DNA of 64,000 nucleotides from Flavobacterium poyangense (GTDB lineage Bacteria; Bacteroidota; Bacteroidia; Flavobacteriales; Flavobacteriaceae): NCBI RefSeq assembly GCF_011751075.1, contig NZ_JAALLN010000001.1, positions 843,113-907,112 of the forward strand. The letters run 5' to 3'. A program made the translations under genes and the position numbers. A model generated the notes under the pieces. It had not been told where the DNA came from and made no database searches. It saw only the letters and a list, made by a program, of their open reading frames with translations. Positions 7,633 to 16,116 of the stretch are shown in pieces (the first letter of the stretch is position 1; the number at the start of each line of letters is the position of its first letter).

Positions 7633-8664
7633 TTAATTCAAATCAAAACGTAATCCTAGTGAGATATTATTCTCTTTCACTAAATTGTCTCTAAATAAAG
7701 GATTCAAATCGTATTTCAGATACAAACTTATATCGCGATATCCGATGTAAGAACTTAAACCGTAAATAAAATTATTAACATTATAATCTCCTTTTATAGT
7801 CGTTTTATATTTTAAATCTTCTTCCTCAAATTTTAGAATCTGTTTCGATTTTACATTAATTCCTGCGTAACCTCCAACACCAAATCGGAAACTTTTGTGG
7901 GTTCTGAAATAGGTTTTCCCATCTTTGACTTTTGGTCTGCTAAAATCAAATTCTAAATGTACCGGCAAAACGATATAGACATTTCTAAAACGGGATTCTC
8001 TCAAATTTATCGCATTAACTTCCAGATTAGTCTGATCTCCGTCTACTACAAAACTATTATTCTTTGTCGGACGAATGTTATTATACATCAAAGACAAACC
8101 GTATTTAGCATGCAATAAATTATCGTTTTTCATTAGCCTTGTGTTATAAGTAAAACCCCATTCGTAAAAATGTGAGCCTCCAAAGTTGTACTTATCATCC
8201 TGAAGCTTCCCGTCAACCATCATATTATTTAAACCCGCCGCAAATACAAACTGAGAAGTTGTTCTTTTCTCACCGCGAATCGAATCACGATCCTTCTTTT
8301 TAGGATCCCAACGAATCACATAAATATGCGACGAATCCTGCTCTTTGATTTTACCGTCTACTTTTTGCTGTACTAAATCGTTAAGTTCACTCTGCGCCAA
8401 AGTCACTTTTTCTTCAATGATAACCGCTCTAGCTTCTGCCAATTCTTTTTTGCGCTTATCCGCCTGTTCCTGTGTGATCTTCCCTTCAGACAACTGAACG
8501 TTTACAACTTCAACTTCTTCTTTTAGAAGTGCCTTTTGTTCTTTGGTAATCTTTTCTATTTTTCTGGCAATACTTGCCGCTTTAGACTCAAAAGTCTCCT
8601 GCCCCAGTACTTTACTTACGAATAAGAAAACCAGGATAACGAGGTAAAGGGTAAAATTTTTCAT
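7633..8664 (-). CDS. Outer-membrane beta-barrel protein of a sigma/anti-sigma operon
   Basis: 343 residues from the ATG at 8664, where a clear signal peptide begins (MKNFTLYLVILVFLFVSKVLG then QE). The open frame extends to 8736 but the added residues are polar and non-signal-like. After the signal comes a charged helical region (about residues 5-100 of the mature protein, many K and E, likely coiled coil), then alternating beta strands (FVFAAGLNNMM, YGLSLMYNNIRP, FRFGVGGYAGINV, ISLGLRFDLN) ending in a barrel-like aromatic/aliphatic pattern. It follows the sigma factor and anti-sigma genes on the same strand and is the likely output or sensing envelope component. Confidence 0.72.
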   Translation of the reverse strand: MKNFTLYLVILVFLFVSKVLGQETFESKAASIARKIEKITKEQKALLKEEVEVVNVQLSEGKITQEQADKRKKELAEARAVIIEEKVTLAQSELNDLVQQKVDGKIKEQDSSHIYVIRWDPKKKDRDSIRGEKRTTSQFVFAAGLNNMMVDGKLQDDKYNFGGSHFYEWGFTYNTRLMKNDNLLHAKYGLSLMYNNIRPTKNNSFVVDGDQTNLEVNAINLRESRFRNVYIVLPVHLEFDFSRPKVKDGKTYFRTHKSFRFGVGGYAGINVKSKQILKFEEEDLKYKTTIKGDYNVNNFIYGLSSYIGYRDISLYLKYDLNPLFRDNLVKENNISLGLRFDLN

Positions 8665-8752
8665 GATTGTTTTTTTAGTGATTGATTGATTTTTGATTGA
8701 TGATTGTTGATCGCTCCGCCAGTTAGGGCAAAGCAATCGTAAGATGATTTGT

Positions 8753-9451
8753 TTATTCCTGTTGATTTCGATTTGCCAAAGCCACTTTTACAGTTTGATA
8801 GTTTTTATTCACTTTCGTAATTACTTTTTCTCTAAACGAAAGTTCCAATTCACCATCGACCTGATGAAGTAAATCATCTGCATTGATTTTTATTTTGGCT
8901 TTTGGTTTAGTTGAATTCTCGGCAACAACTGTTTTTTCTGCAGAAATTAACAGCTCTTCTGCCGTTTGTCCTTTCGGCATTTCTTTAGCAAATCTTTGAT
9001 GATTGATTGATTCTGATTGTTGATTGATGATTGAAGACTCCGCTATTTGATTTGACTCCTTTTTAATGGTTTTATTTGAAATTTGATTTTGCTCTTTTTC
9101 TTCTTTATTTACCGTTTCTTTCTGAGTTTCTTCAGCAACAACCGCTTCTGTTTTTAATGGCTCGACAGTATTTGGAACAGACTTATCAATCGAATCCTTT
9201 TTAATTTCTTTTTCGACAACTACTGTTTTTGGCGTTTTAATTGTCTTTTGATTAAAAAAGAACATTCCCACCAAAAGAAATCCAACAACACTTGCTGCAA
9301 CATACAGTCCTTTTCTGTTTTTCTTTACTGATTTCTTTTCTTCAGCCACACTCAACATCGCATCCAATCGATCCCAGGCTTTGTCGCTTGGTTCAATTTT
9401 GCGTTGATTTAGTTTCTCACGGAAATCCTTTTCAAAATTATTCGGTTCCAT
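8753..9451 (-). CDS. Putative membrane anti-sigma factor
   Basis: 232 residues: a cytoplasmic N-terminus (NFEKDFREKLNQRKIEPSD, about 1-47) like many Bacteroidota anti-sigma proteins, one transmembrane helix (about 49-66, GLYVAASVVGFLLVGMFFF), then a periplasmic linker rich in K, E and Q and a C-terminal segment. The gene overlaps the ECF sigma gene by 14 bp, which strongly suggests that it binds that sigma factor. Family identity rests on topology and context only. The region encoding residues about 139-152 (SSIINQQSESINHQRF) is made of TGATTGATT repeats that also occur in the next intergenic gap, suggesting slippage or insertion. Confidence 0.7.
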   Translation of the reverse strand: MEPNNFEKDFREKLNQRKIEPSDKAWDRLDAMLSVAEEKKSVKKNRKGLYVAASVVGFLLVGMFFFNQKTIKTPKTVVVEKEIKKDSIDKSVPNTVEPLKTEAVVAEETQKETVNKEEKEQNQISNKTIKKESNQIAESSIINQQSESINHQRFAKEMPKGQTAEELLISAEKTVVAENSTKPKAKIKINADDLLHQVDGELELSFREKVITKVNKNYQTVKVALANRNQQE

Positions 9452-9998
9452 TGTCTTGTTTTTTTACTTTCTTAATTTGTGTTTGCAGCATTTTTCTGGC
9501 ATGCGATAATTGCGATTTCGATGTCCCTTCATTAATCCCTAACATCTTCGCAATTTCATGGTGTTTGTACCCTTCGATTGCATATAAATTGAAAACCATT
9601 TTATAACCATCCGGTAAAGCGTCTATTAAAAACTGGATCTGATCTATTGAAAACTGACTGTCTATGGCATTAAAACTTTCTTCCACATAAATTTCGTCCT
9701 CAACAAATTTTACTTTTTTCTGAACTCTTAAATACGAAATACATTCGTTGACCATAATCCGGCGAATCCAGCCTTCAAAACTTCCTTTGTGCTCAAATTT
9801 GTTCAGATTGGTAAACACTTTCATAAAAGCGGTAATCATTACATCTTCTGCCAACTGAATGTCTTTTATATATTGTCTGCAGACACTTAGCATTTTTGGA
9901 GAAAACCGACTGTAAATCTGCTGCTGTGCTTGTCGATTATTTTCGACAGCCAACTTTATGATTTTGGTTTCTTCCTGATGTAACTGAATAATTTTCAT
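9438..9998 (-). CDS. ECF-type RNA polymerase sigma factor
   Basis: 186 residues with sigma region 2 (RFSPKMLSVCRQYIKDIQLAEDVMITAFMKVFTN-type, about 28-70, WIRRIMVNECISYLR) and region 4 (PDGYKMVFNLYAIEGYKHHEIAKMLGI, EGTSKSQLSHARKML, about 125-178). Such group 4 sigma factors direct transcription of stress or envelope genes. It heads a probable three-gene operon with the anti-sigma gene (14-bp overlap) and an outer-membrane protein gene, ended by the terminator at 7580-7607. The signal that releases it is not evident. Confidence 0.93.
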   Translation of the reverse strand: MKIIQLHQEETKIIKLAVENNRQAQQQIYSRFSPKMLSVCRQYIKDIQLAEDVMITAFMKVFTNLNKFEHKGSFEGWIRRIMVNECISYLRVQKKVKFVEDEIYVEESFNAIDSQFSIDQIQFLIDALPDGYKMVFNLYAIEGYKHHEIAKMLGINEGTSKSQLSHARKMLQTQIKKVKKQDNGTE

Positions 9999-10322
9999 TT
10001 ATAAGCGTTCCGGTTTTGTTTTGAAATAGTCTTCTATTAGCATAGACGACTGAAGTTGTAAAATGGTTGCACAGAGGTAAAAAAAATTAAATTCCAAATT
10101 GTTTAAATCTCAAATTCTAACCTTATATTGCTTATTTTCAAAGGAATAAGCATTATAAAAAAATCTAATTTTTTTTTCTTTACTACCATAATTCACTCCC
10201 AAAGTTAGTCTTAGAATTGTAAACTACTTCATAATTTGGTATTTTTGAGTAAAATCCTCACTCTTCTTCTGTAAAAGATGAGAACGTTTGTTAATCTTCA
10301 AAAAGAAATACTTCTAGATCCT
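9999..10322. other. Divergent intergenic region, no clear elements
   Basis: The 324 bp between the sigma factor (-) and a GNAT gene (+) are AT-rich with A and T runs. I find no exact TAnnTTTG box facing either gene, no hairpin with a T run and no ORF worth calling. Confidence 0.5.
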
Positions 10323-10847
10323 ATGAAAAATAGTACCATTCAAAAAGTAACACTGGACGATATTGATCCATTACAGAAAATTGGAAAACAAACTTTTTCT
10401 GAAACCTTTTCCGGAGACAACTCTGAAGAAGACATGACTAAATATTTAGAGGAACATTTTTCAATAGAGAAATTAACCGACGAATTGAACAACAAAGATT
10501 CTGAATTTTATTTCGCTATTCTTGACGGTACTGTAATTGGTTATTTAAAACTAAACTTTGGCGAATCTCAGACCGAGTTAAAAGATTCTAAAGCGTTAGA
10601 AATTGAAAGAATTTATGTGACGAAAGAATTTCACGGACAAAGTGTGGGACAACTATTATATGAGAAAGCTATTGAAATCGCAAAACAAAAAGAAGTCGAT
10701 TATATCTGGTTGGGGGTTTGGGAAGAAAACAAAAGAGCGCTTAGCTTCTATACCAAAAATGGTTTTATAGCATTTGACAAACATCTTTTTGTTTTAGGAA
10801 ATGATGAGCAAACAGATATTATGATGAAATTAAATTTAAAAAAATAA
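10323..10847 (+). CDS. GNAT-family N-acetyltransferase
   Basis: 174 residues from the ATG at 10323 (MKNSTIQKVTLDD); the frame is open 45 bp further up, but that extension does not resemble a GNAT start. The acetyl-CoA fold is visible: FYFAILDGTVIGYLKLNFGE (strand 4), ALEIERIYVTKEFHGQSVGQLLYEKAIEIA (motif A, with the QxxGxG/A-like loop as HGQSVGQLL) and VWEENKRALSFYTKNGFIAF (motif B). It resembles the PaiA-like spermidine/spermine acetyltransferase group, but the acceptor is not provable. It stands alone; the next gene is convergent. Confidence 0.88.
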   Translation: MKNSTIQKVTLDDIDPLQKIGKQTFSETFSGDNSEEDMTKYLEEHFSIEKLTDELNNKDSEFYFAILDGTVIGYLKLNFGESQTELKDSKALEIERIYVTKEFHGQSVGQLLYEKAIEIAKQKEVDYIWLGVWEENKRALSFYTKNGFIAFDKHLFVLGNDEQTDIMMKLNLKK

Positions 10848-10960
10848 CTACAGAACAATTATCTGATTAATTCAAGGTATCGGTTGTAGGGTGTGAAATG
10901 TGAGATGTGAGATGTAAGTCTAAAAAAGTAATTACAGAAACAATTATCTAATTAAAAAAC

Positions 10961-11938
10961 TTATTTCTTTCTCTCAATAACATAATTCACCATCAAAGTC
11001 AAAGCGGCTTTGTATTCGGAGTCTTCAAAATTTTGGAGTAATGCCAATGCTTCCTGTTGAAATTCGACCATTTTGTTTTCGGCGTAAGCCAACCCATTAT
11101 GCTCTTTTACAAAAGCAATTACTTCCTTAACGCGTTTTTTATCTTTGTTGTGGTTTTTGATTGAGTTTATCACCCACTTTTTTTCCTGCGGTGTACAATT
11201 ATTTAGCACATGAATTAAAGGCAAGGTCATTTTTTGTTCTTTAATATCAATTCCGGTAGGTTTTCCGATAGCTTCTTCGCTATAATCAAATAAATCGTCT
11301 TTGATTTGAAAAGCCATACCGATAAGCTCCCCAAACTTGCGCATATTTTCTACCTGGACATCGTCTTCAATTACCGATTTTGCACCAAGAGCACAACAAG
11401 CTGCAATAAGTGTTGCGGTCTTCTTTCGGATAATTTCGTAATAAACATCTTCGGTAATATCGAGTCTTCGGGCTTTTTCGATTTGAAGTAATTCTCCTTC
11501 ACTCATTTCGCGAACCGCAACAGAAATAATTCGAAGTAAATCAAAATCACCATGATCAATAGAAAGCAGTAATCCTTTTGAGAGTAAATAATCCCCCACT
11601 AAAACAGCAATTTTGTTTTTCCAAAGCGCATTGATAGAGAAAAATCCACGACGGCGATTACTGTCATCCACCACATCATCATGTACCAAAGTCGCTGTAT
11701 GAATAAGTTCTATTACCGATGCTCCGCGATACGTTCTCTCGTTTACGGTACCTCCGGAAACCATTTTTGCGGTCAGAAAAACAAACATAGGGCGCATTTG
11801 CTTTCCTTTGCGGTTTACGATATAATACGTAATACGGTTCAGTAATGCGACCTTTGAAGTCATCGATTCATGGAACTTTTTTTCAAAAAGTTCCATCTCG
11901 TTAAAAATGGGCTGTTTTATTTGAGAAGTAATATTCAT
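10961..11938 (-). CDS. Polyprenyl diphosphate synthase (IspB-like)
   Basis: 325 residues with both aspartate-rich motifs of trans-prenyltransferases: FARM HDDVVDD (86-92) and SARM KDDLFD (213-218), plus GKQMRP and GDYLLSKG. It condenses isopentenyl diphosphate onto an allylic primer to make a long chain, most likely the menaquinone side chain. The residues before the first motif (ATLVH) lack bulky aromatic chain stoppers, in keeping with a long product, but the exact length cannot be read. A TATATTTG box lies only 8 bp before the ATG. The gene is monocistronic by spacing. Confidence 0.93.
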   Translation of the reverse strand: MNITSQIKQPIFNEMELFEKKFHESMTSKVALLNRITYYIVNRKGKQMRPMFVFLTAKMVSGGTVNERTYRGASVIELIHTATLVHDDVVDDSNRRRGFFSINALWKNKIAVLVGDYLLSKGLLLSIDHGDFDLLRIISVAVREMSEGELLQIEKARRLDITEDVYYEIIRKKTATLIAACCALGAKSVIEDDVQVENMRKFGELIGMAFQIKDDLFDYSEEAIGKPTGIDIKEQKMTLPLIHVLNNCTPQEKKWVINSIKNHNKDKKRVKEVIAFVKEHNGLAYAENKMVEFQQEALALLQNFEDSEYKAALTLMVNYVIERKK

Positions 11939-11946
11939 TTCGATTC

Positions 11947-11954
11947 CAAATATA
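11947..11954 (-). promoter_or_regulatory. -7 box of the polyprenyl synthase gene
   Basis: Minus strand TATATTTG, exact TAnnTTTG, ending 8 bp before the ATG at 11938. If used, the mRNA leader would be only a few bases long. Confidence 0.55.
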
Positions 11955-12016
11955 CTATTTTAAACCCGTTGGTTGCAATTATTTTTTAACACATAGATAT
12001 ATTTTGAAAACAAAGC

Positions 12017-12190
12017 TTGCCACAACTCGAGCGATAGCGAACAGGTGAAGCAATTGCACGAATTTTCACGAATTATTTTTTATACTAAGAAACAATCACT
12101 TTAATTCTTTTAATCTGTGGCTAAAAAAATTGCCCCTGATTGTACTGATTTAAGGGATTTTTTTTCTAATTCAATAATCGTGTACTGGTT
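12017..12190. repeat. Dispersed mosaic repeat, copy A
   Basis: Located in the 624-bp gap 11939-12562. It begins with TTGCCACA (12017-12024), carries the module CGAGCGATAGCGAACAGG (from 12028), then ATTGCACGAATTTTCACG and ends with TTTTAATCTGTGGC near 12121 and a further AAGGGATTTTTTTCTAATTCA-like stretch. The same order of words occurs at 45172-45420 and, reversed, at 55861-56011. The rest of the gap has no gene. Confidence 0.75.
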
Positions 12191-12500
12191 CATAGTTTAG
12201 CTATGCGATAGAAATGTGTTTCTTTTTTACACTCTTTGTATAAATAAAATCAACAGTTCTATATGTTAAGTCTAATCTTTACGACCCAAGCGAAGAGAAT
12301 TAGGGAAGTGATTTCCCTTAACAGCTTATTTAAATAAAAAACGCACTATACTTAAAACTTGTATATCAACATTTTATATACTACTTTTAGAATTCACAAA
12401 AGTAAACCCGACAACATTCTGTATTCGGAATACCTTTTGAGCACAGATTATTAATCTGTCTGAATTCCCCCATAGTAAAATCAAAACCTTTTTGCCCAAA

Positions 12501-12543
12501 AAAAGCATTAAAAACAGATCTGAATCTCGTCTTTAATGCTTTT
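12501..12543 (-). terminator. Terminator of rlmN
   Basis: A 12-bp perfect stem (AAAAGCATTAAA at 12501-12512 with 12532-12543) around a 19-nt loop. On the minus strand it is followed by further Ts. It starts 20 bp after the rlmN stop. Confidence 0.75.
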
Positions 12544-12562
12544 ATTTTATATCGCTAAAAAA

Positions 12563-13606
12563 CTATCCTTCTTTATTGGCCAATTGTCCGCAGGCGGCAT
12601 CAATATCTTTTCCTCTGCTTCGACGTACTTTTACTACTACTCCGATATTCTCCAATGCTTTTATATAAGCTACTATAGATTCTTCTGAAGCCTGTTGAAA
12701 TTCTCCATCGTCTATTGGATTATATTCAATTAAATTTACCTTACACGGCACATATTTACAAAACTTAACCAAGGCATCAACTGAGGCTTTGTTGTCGTTG
12801 ATTCCTTTCCAAACGACATATTCGTACGAAATTTTGCTTTTGGTCTTTCTGTACCAATATTCTAAAGCTTCACGCAAATCTGCCAGAGGGAAATTTTTAC
12901 TAAAAGGCATGATTTTGGCGCGAATTTCATCAATAGCGGAGTGCAAGGAAACTGCTAATTTGAATTTCACATCGTCATCGGCCATTTTTTTAATCATTTT
13001 CGGGATTCCGGATGTCGAAACCATGATACGTTTTGGCGACATTCCCAGACCTTCTGTAGAAGTAATCATATCGATTGCTTTAATGACATTGTTGTAATTC
13101 ATTAAAGGCTCTCCCATTCCCATAAAGACAATATTCGACAGGGGATGATTGTAATACAAACGACTTTCTTTATCGATAGCCAAAACCTGATCGTAGATTT
13201 CTCCCGGTTCCAGATTTCGCATTCTTTTTAATCTTGCTGTAGCACAAAAATTGCAATCTAAACTGCAACCCACCTGGCTCGAGACACAGGCTGTTGTTCG
13301 GGTTTCGGTAGGAATCAAAACCGATTCTACCACCAAGCCATCGTGTAAACGAACTGCATTTTTTACGGTTCCGTCGCTACTGCGTTGCATGGTATCTACC
13401 TTAATGTGGTTGATCACAAAATTATTCTCCAACATTGCCCTTGTGGGTTTTGCCACATTGGTCATATCCTCAAAACTGTGTGCTCCTTTGCTCCATAACC
13501 ATTCATAGACCTGGTTGCCACGGAAAGCTTTGTCATTATTAGCGACAAAAAAATCCCGTAATTGCTCTTTTGATAAGGCTCGTATGTCTTTTTTCTCGAT
13601 TTGCAT
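12563..13606 (-). CDS. rlmN: 23S rRNA (adenine2503-C2)-methyltransferase RlmN
   Basis: A 347-residue radical-SAM enzyme that methylates A2503 of 23S rRNA (and A37 of some tRNAs) through a cysteine-methyl intermediate. The cluster motif is C114-SLD-C118-NF-C121; the methyl-carrying Cys is C339 near the C-terminus (IDAACGQL). FMGMGEPLMNYNNV and SPKRIMVSTSGIP are family landmarks. A TAAATTTG box lies 5 bp upstream of the ATG, implying a nearly leaderless mRNA. It is monocistronic with a terminator at 12501-12543. Confidence 0.97.
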   Translation of the reverse strand: MQIEKKDIRALSKEQLRDFFVANNDKAFRGNQVYEWLWSKGAHSFEDMTNVAKPTRAMLENNFVINHIKVDTMQRSSDGTVKNAVRLHDGLVVESVLIPTETRTTACVSSQVGCSLDCNFCATARLKRMRNLEPGEIYDQVLAIDKESRLYYNHPLSNIVFMGMGEPLMNYNNVIKAIDMITSTEGLGMSPKRIMVSTSGIPKMIKKMADDDVKFKLAVSLHSAIDEIRAKIMPFSKNFPLADLREALEYWYRKTKSKISYEYVVWKGINDNKASVDALVKFCKYVPCKVNLIEYNPIDDGEFQQASEESIVAYIKALENIGVVVKVRRSRGKDIDAACGQLANKEG

Positions 13607-13610
13607 GGTG

Positions 13611-13618
13611 CAAATTTA
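13611..13618 (-). promoter_or_regulatory. -7 box of rlmN
   Basis: Minus strand TAAATTTG, exact TAnnTTTG, 5 bp from the ATG at 13606. Transcription would start at or almost at the start codon. Confidence 0.55.
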
Positions 13619-13630
13619 AGCACTTTTTTT

Positions 13631-13668
13631 CATTTTACATTTTACATTTCACATTTTACATTTCACAA
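13631..13668. repeat. Short tandem CATTTTACATTTCA repeat
   Basis: The stretch alternates CATTTTA and CATTTCA words five times, just upstream of the rlmN promoter. A reverse-oriented relative (GTGAAATGTGAGATGTGAGA) is at about 10893-10914. Confidence 0.7.
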
Positions 13669-13847
13669 CTAGCAGCCTGAGTTTATTATATGACTTTAAT
13701 ACTGTTTTAACCATGACTTTTATCATGCCCGTTTTTATGCTTTCCCAATACATTTGATCAAAGAAATAAGGGCAGCTTTTGATTCTGCAAAACCAAATCA
13801 AATTGTTGATTTCCTTATTCACAAAGATTAACCAATACATTATAAAA

Positions 13848-14450
13848 ATGGAAACAATTAAATCAATTTTATTGACAGTACTTTTTACAACAGTATCATT
13901 ACAGCTTAATGCACAGAAAAACTATACTATACTAAAATCTTCTTTTGAAGTTGCCGGAACTTCAACCGTGCACGATTGGGTAATGAAATCTACACAAGGA
14001 AGCGGTATCGTAAACTTAACCGTTAAGGATTCTAAACTAACCGACATTAACAACATAGTCATTACCGTAGCTGCCGAGAGTCTAAAAAGCCCTAAGACAA
14101 GTATGGATGAAATCGCCTATGAAACCTTAGACACCAAAACATACAAAAATATCAGATATGTATTAAAGTCAGCAAATCAAATAGGCGAAGCAAGCTGGGA
14201 ATTAATTGGAACTTATACCATTGCTGGCGTGAGTAGAGACTATAAAACCCAGATAAGTACAACAAGCAATAATGGAAATATTACTTTACAAGGATCTAAC
14301 CAAATTAGTTTTGCCGATTTTGAAATGGCTCCTCCACAAGCTGCACTAGGAATTGTTAAAGCAGGAAAAAATGTAACCATAATGTTCCGTATTACGCTAA
14401 GCCAGGAAGGTCATTTGACTACATCCGGTTATTTGACACAAACAAAATAA
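13848..14450 (+). CDS. YceI-like periplasmic protein
   Basis: 200 residues from the ATG at 13848, which opens a clear signal peptide (METIKSILLTVLFTTVSLQL, cleaved after NAQ). The in-frame extension upstream is not signal-like. The mature protein fits the YceI lipocalin-like beta-barrel: TSTVHDWVMKSTQGSG near the start, MDEIAYETLDTKTYKNIRY and a closing VTIMFRITL strand. YceI proteins bind long isoprenoid or other hydrophobic ligands in the periplasm; the ligand here is unknown. Monocistronic as far as can be seen. No promoter match was found. Confidence 0.82.
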   Translation: METIKSILLTVLFTTVSLQLNAQKNYTILKSSFEVAGTSTVHDWVMKSTQGSGIVNLTVKDSKLTDINNIVITVAAESLKSPKTSMDEIAYETLDTKTYKNIRYVLKSANQIGEASWELIGTYTIAGVSRDYKTQISTTSNNGNITLQGSNQISFADFEMAPPQAALGIVKAGKNVTIMFRITLSQEGHLTTSGYLTQTK

Positions 14451-14704
14451 CTACAAAAACGTTTACAGCATGCAGCACAAGTAAAACATACAATTATAAT
14501 CAGGTTTAGCCCGCGGATCAATTATTACTCATCAAAAAAAGCTTTTATAGAATTTTTAATAAATTTAAAACTTTGGCACAAGAATTGTCTTGCAGTTAAA
14601 AAGAAAGATAATCGTACAAAGAGCTCAATTATTTTAAAATTTGTACTTTTATTTTTCGGCTTTATAATCTTTATAATTTATCCATTTAAAAAAACGAATT
14701 GATC

Positions 14705-15070
14705 ATGAAAAAACAAATTTTAAGTTTAGCTGTTATTGCATTATTAGCATTTGCTGTACAATCTTGCGGAGACAAAAAAGAAACCAAACCTGAAGAAGAA
14801 TTAACACTTGGAAACAAGGTAGATTCGTTAACAACTGATCTTGAAGAAGTGAAAGACAGCGCTGTCAGCAAAACAGAAGATGCTGCTCAGGACGTAAAAG
14901 ATGCCACCAAAAAAGCAACTGAAGATGTAAAAGACGCTACCAAAAAAGCAGCTGAAGACGTAAAAGATGCTACTAAAAAAGGAGCTGAAAAAGTAGAAGC
15001 CGCTGCAAAAGCAGCCAAAGACGGGACTGTAAAAACAGCCAAAGAGGTAGATGCTGCTCTAAAAAAATAA
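14705..15070 (+). CDS. Small lipoprotein with 11-residue LEA-like repeats
   Basis: 121 residues starting at the ATG 14705 (a TTG six bases earlier is also in frame). The lipobox FAVQSC puts the lipidated Cys at residue 21. The mature part is almost entirely K, E, D and A and carries three tandem 11-residue repeats, DVKDATKKATE, DVKDATKKAAE and DVKDATKKGAE (about 63-95), encoded by 33-bp DNA repeats. The pattern is that of amphipathic LEA/apolipoprotein-like helices. A role in envelope or desiccation protection is inference only. A strong terminator follows at 15093. Confidence 0.82.
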   Translation: MKKQILSLAVIALLAFAVQSCGDKKETKPEEELTLGNKVDSLTTDLEEVKDSAVSKTEDAAQDVKDATKKATEDVKDATKKAAEDVKDATKKGAEKVEAAAKAAKDGTVKTAKEVDAALKK

Positions 15071-15092
15071 CAGCTCTTTAAATTCATTACTA

Positions 15093-15123
15093 AAAGCCAT
15101 TCGCAACAACGAATGGTTTTTTT
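15093..15123 (+). terminator. Intrinsic terminator of the LEA-like lipoprotein gene
   Basis: Stem AAGCCATTCG/CGAATGGTTT around a 6-nt CAACAA-like loop, followed by seven Ts ending at 15123. It is 23 bp past the stop at 15070. Confidence 0.85.
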
Positions 15124-15151
15124 ATGCGAAAAAGTGACTCAATTTTTTTTG

Positions 15152-15159
15152 TATTTTTG
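15152..15159 (+). promoter_or_regulatory. -7 box of the O-methyltransferase gene
   Basis: TATTTTTG, exact TAnnTTTG, 26 bp before the ATG at 15185. It supports 15185 rather than the open-frame extension to 15113, which overlaps the upstream terminator. Confidence 0.55.
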
Positions 15160-15184
15160 TGCTTCAACCTTAGAACATCATCAT

Positions 15185-15826
15185 ATGCATTTTATATCAC
15201 AGGAATTAGAGGATTACATCGAACAACATTCTGAAAACGAACCGGAATTATTAGCGAAATTAAACAAGGAAACCTACCAGAAAATACTTTTGCCGCGAAT
15301 GTTGAGCGGACATTTTCAAGGTCGTGTTCTAAGCATGTTGTCTAAATTGATTCGCCCGGTAAACATTCTTGAAATTGGAACTTACACCGGTTATGCTGCC
15401 TTATGTTTATGTGAAGGAATGCAGGAAAACGGACAACTGCATACGATTGATATTAAAGAGGAATTAATTGATTTTCAAAGGAAATATTTTGATGCATCGC
15501 CTTGGGGAGCACAAATTTTTCAACATTTGGGAGAAGCCGTTTCTATTATCCCCACTTTGGATATTAAATTTGATTTGGTTTTTATAGATGCAGACAAAGA
15601 AAATTACCTGAATTATTGGGAAATGATTGTTCCAAAAATGAATAAAGGCGGTATTATTTTATCTGACAATGTATTATGGAGCGGAAAAGTCCTTGAACCA
15701 CTGCATCCGAACGACATTAGTACAAAAGTTCTTTTAGAATACAATACACTACTAAAAAACGATTCGAGAGTAGAAACGGTTTTACTGCCTATTCGTGATG
15801 GCCTTACCGTTAGCAGAGTATTATAA
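15185..15826 (+). CDS. Class I SAM-dependent O-methyltransferase
   Basis: 213 residues from the ATG at 15185. The SAM-binding loop is ILEIGTYTGYAALCL (about 61-75), followed by the acidic IDIKEE and FIDADKENYLNYWE, where D and N/D residues bind the metal in caffeoyl-CoA/catechol-type enzymes; GGIILSDNVLWSGKV is also typical. These enzymes methylate catechol-like hydroxyls with SAM and a divalent cation in the cytoplasm. The natural substrate is unknown. The start is fixed by the promoter at 15152 and by the terminator just upstream. Confidence 0.9.
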   Translation: MHFISQELEDYIEQHSENEPELLAKLNKETYQKILLPRMLSGHFQGRVLSMLSKLIRPVNILEIGTYTGYAALCLCEGMQENGQLHTIDIKEELIDFQRKYFDASPWGAQIFQHLGEAVSIIPTLDIKFDLVFIDADKENYLNYWEMIVPKMNKGGIILSDNVLWSGKVLEPLHPNDISTKVLLEYNTLLKNDSRVETVLLPIRDGLTVSRVL

Positions 15827-15830
15827 AAAA

Positions 15831-15863
15831 GGCGCTAAGGCTCTGAGCCACTAAGATTCTAAA
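15831..15863. repeat. Dispersed CTTAG/CTAAG-type repeat
   Basis: GGCGCTAAGGCTCTGAGCCA followed by CTAAGATTCTAAA lies just after the O-methyltransferase stop. Related words occur at 19251-19275 (CTTAGTGCCTTAGTATCTTA) and 22675-22711. Short, degenerate and non-coding. Confidence 0.5.
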
Positions 15864-16073
15864 TTTTCTTCCGATCGAAAATAAGCAGAAGTCTTTACCT
15901 CTTTTTACTTTACTAGTATGTATCATTTCGGCGAAAGAGCAATTACATATATTGTATTATGAACACTGCTCATAATTACCTGTCCCAGACAAATTAACGT
16001 TAGTCCGGTCTGCTATTTTTTTCGCATTTCAAGTAATACTACATTTAAATTATTAACAACCCCATCATTAAAA

Positions 16074-16112
16074 AATAATAAGGTGATCTTTTATTAAGAT
16101 CACCTCATTATT
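16074..16112 (-). terminator. Terminator of the metalloprotease gene
   Basis: Stem AGGTGATCTT (16081-16090) with AAGATCACCT (16096-16105) around TTATT, extended by partly paired AT arms. On the minus strand a T-rich tail follows. It starts within 5 bp of the stop at 16117. Confidence 0.85.
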
Positions 16113-16116
16113 TTCA

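Noticed and set aside
9292..9606. Plus-strand frame across the sigma/anti-sigma overlap
   Set aside because: Covered by two well-supported minus-strand genes; no motif of its own.
14887..15087. Antisense frame over the LEA-like lipoprotein
   Set aside because: Its Ala/Ser/Phe-rich repeats are the mirror of the 33-bp coding repeats; the plus-strand gene with lipobox and terminator explains the sequence.
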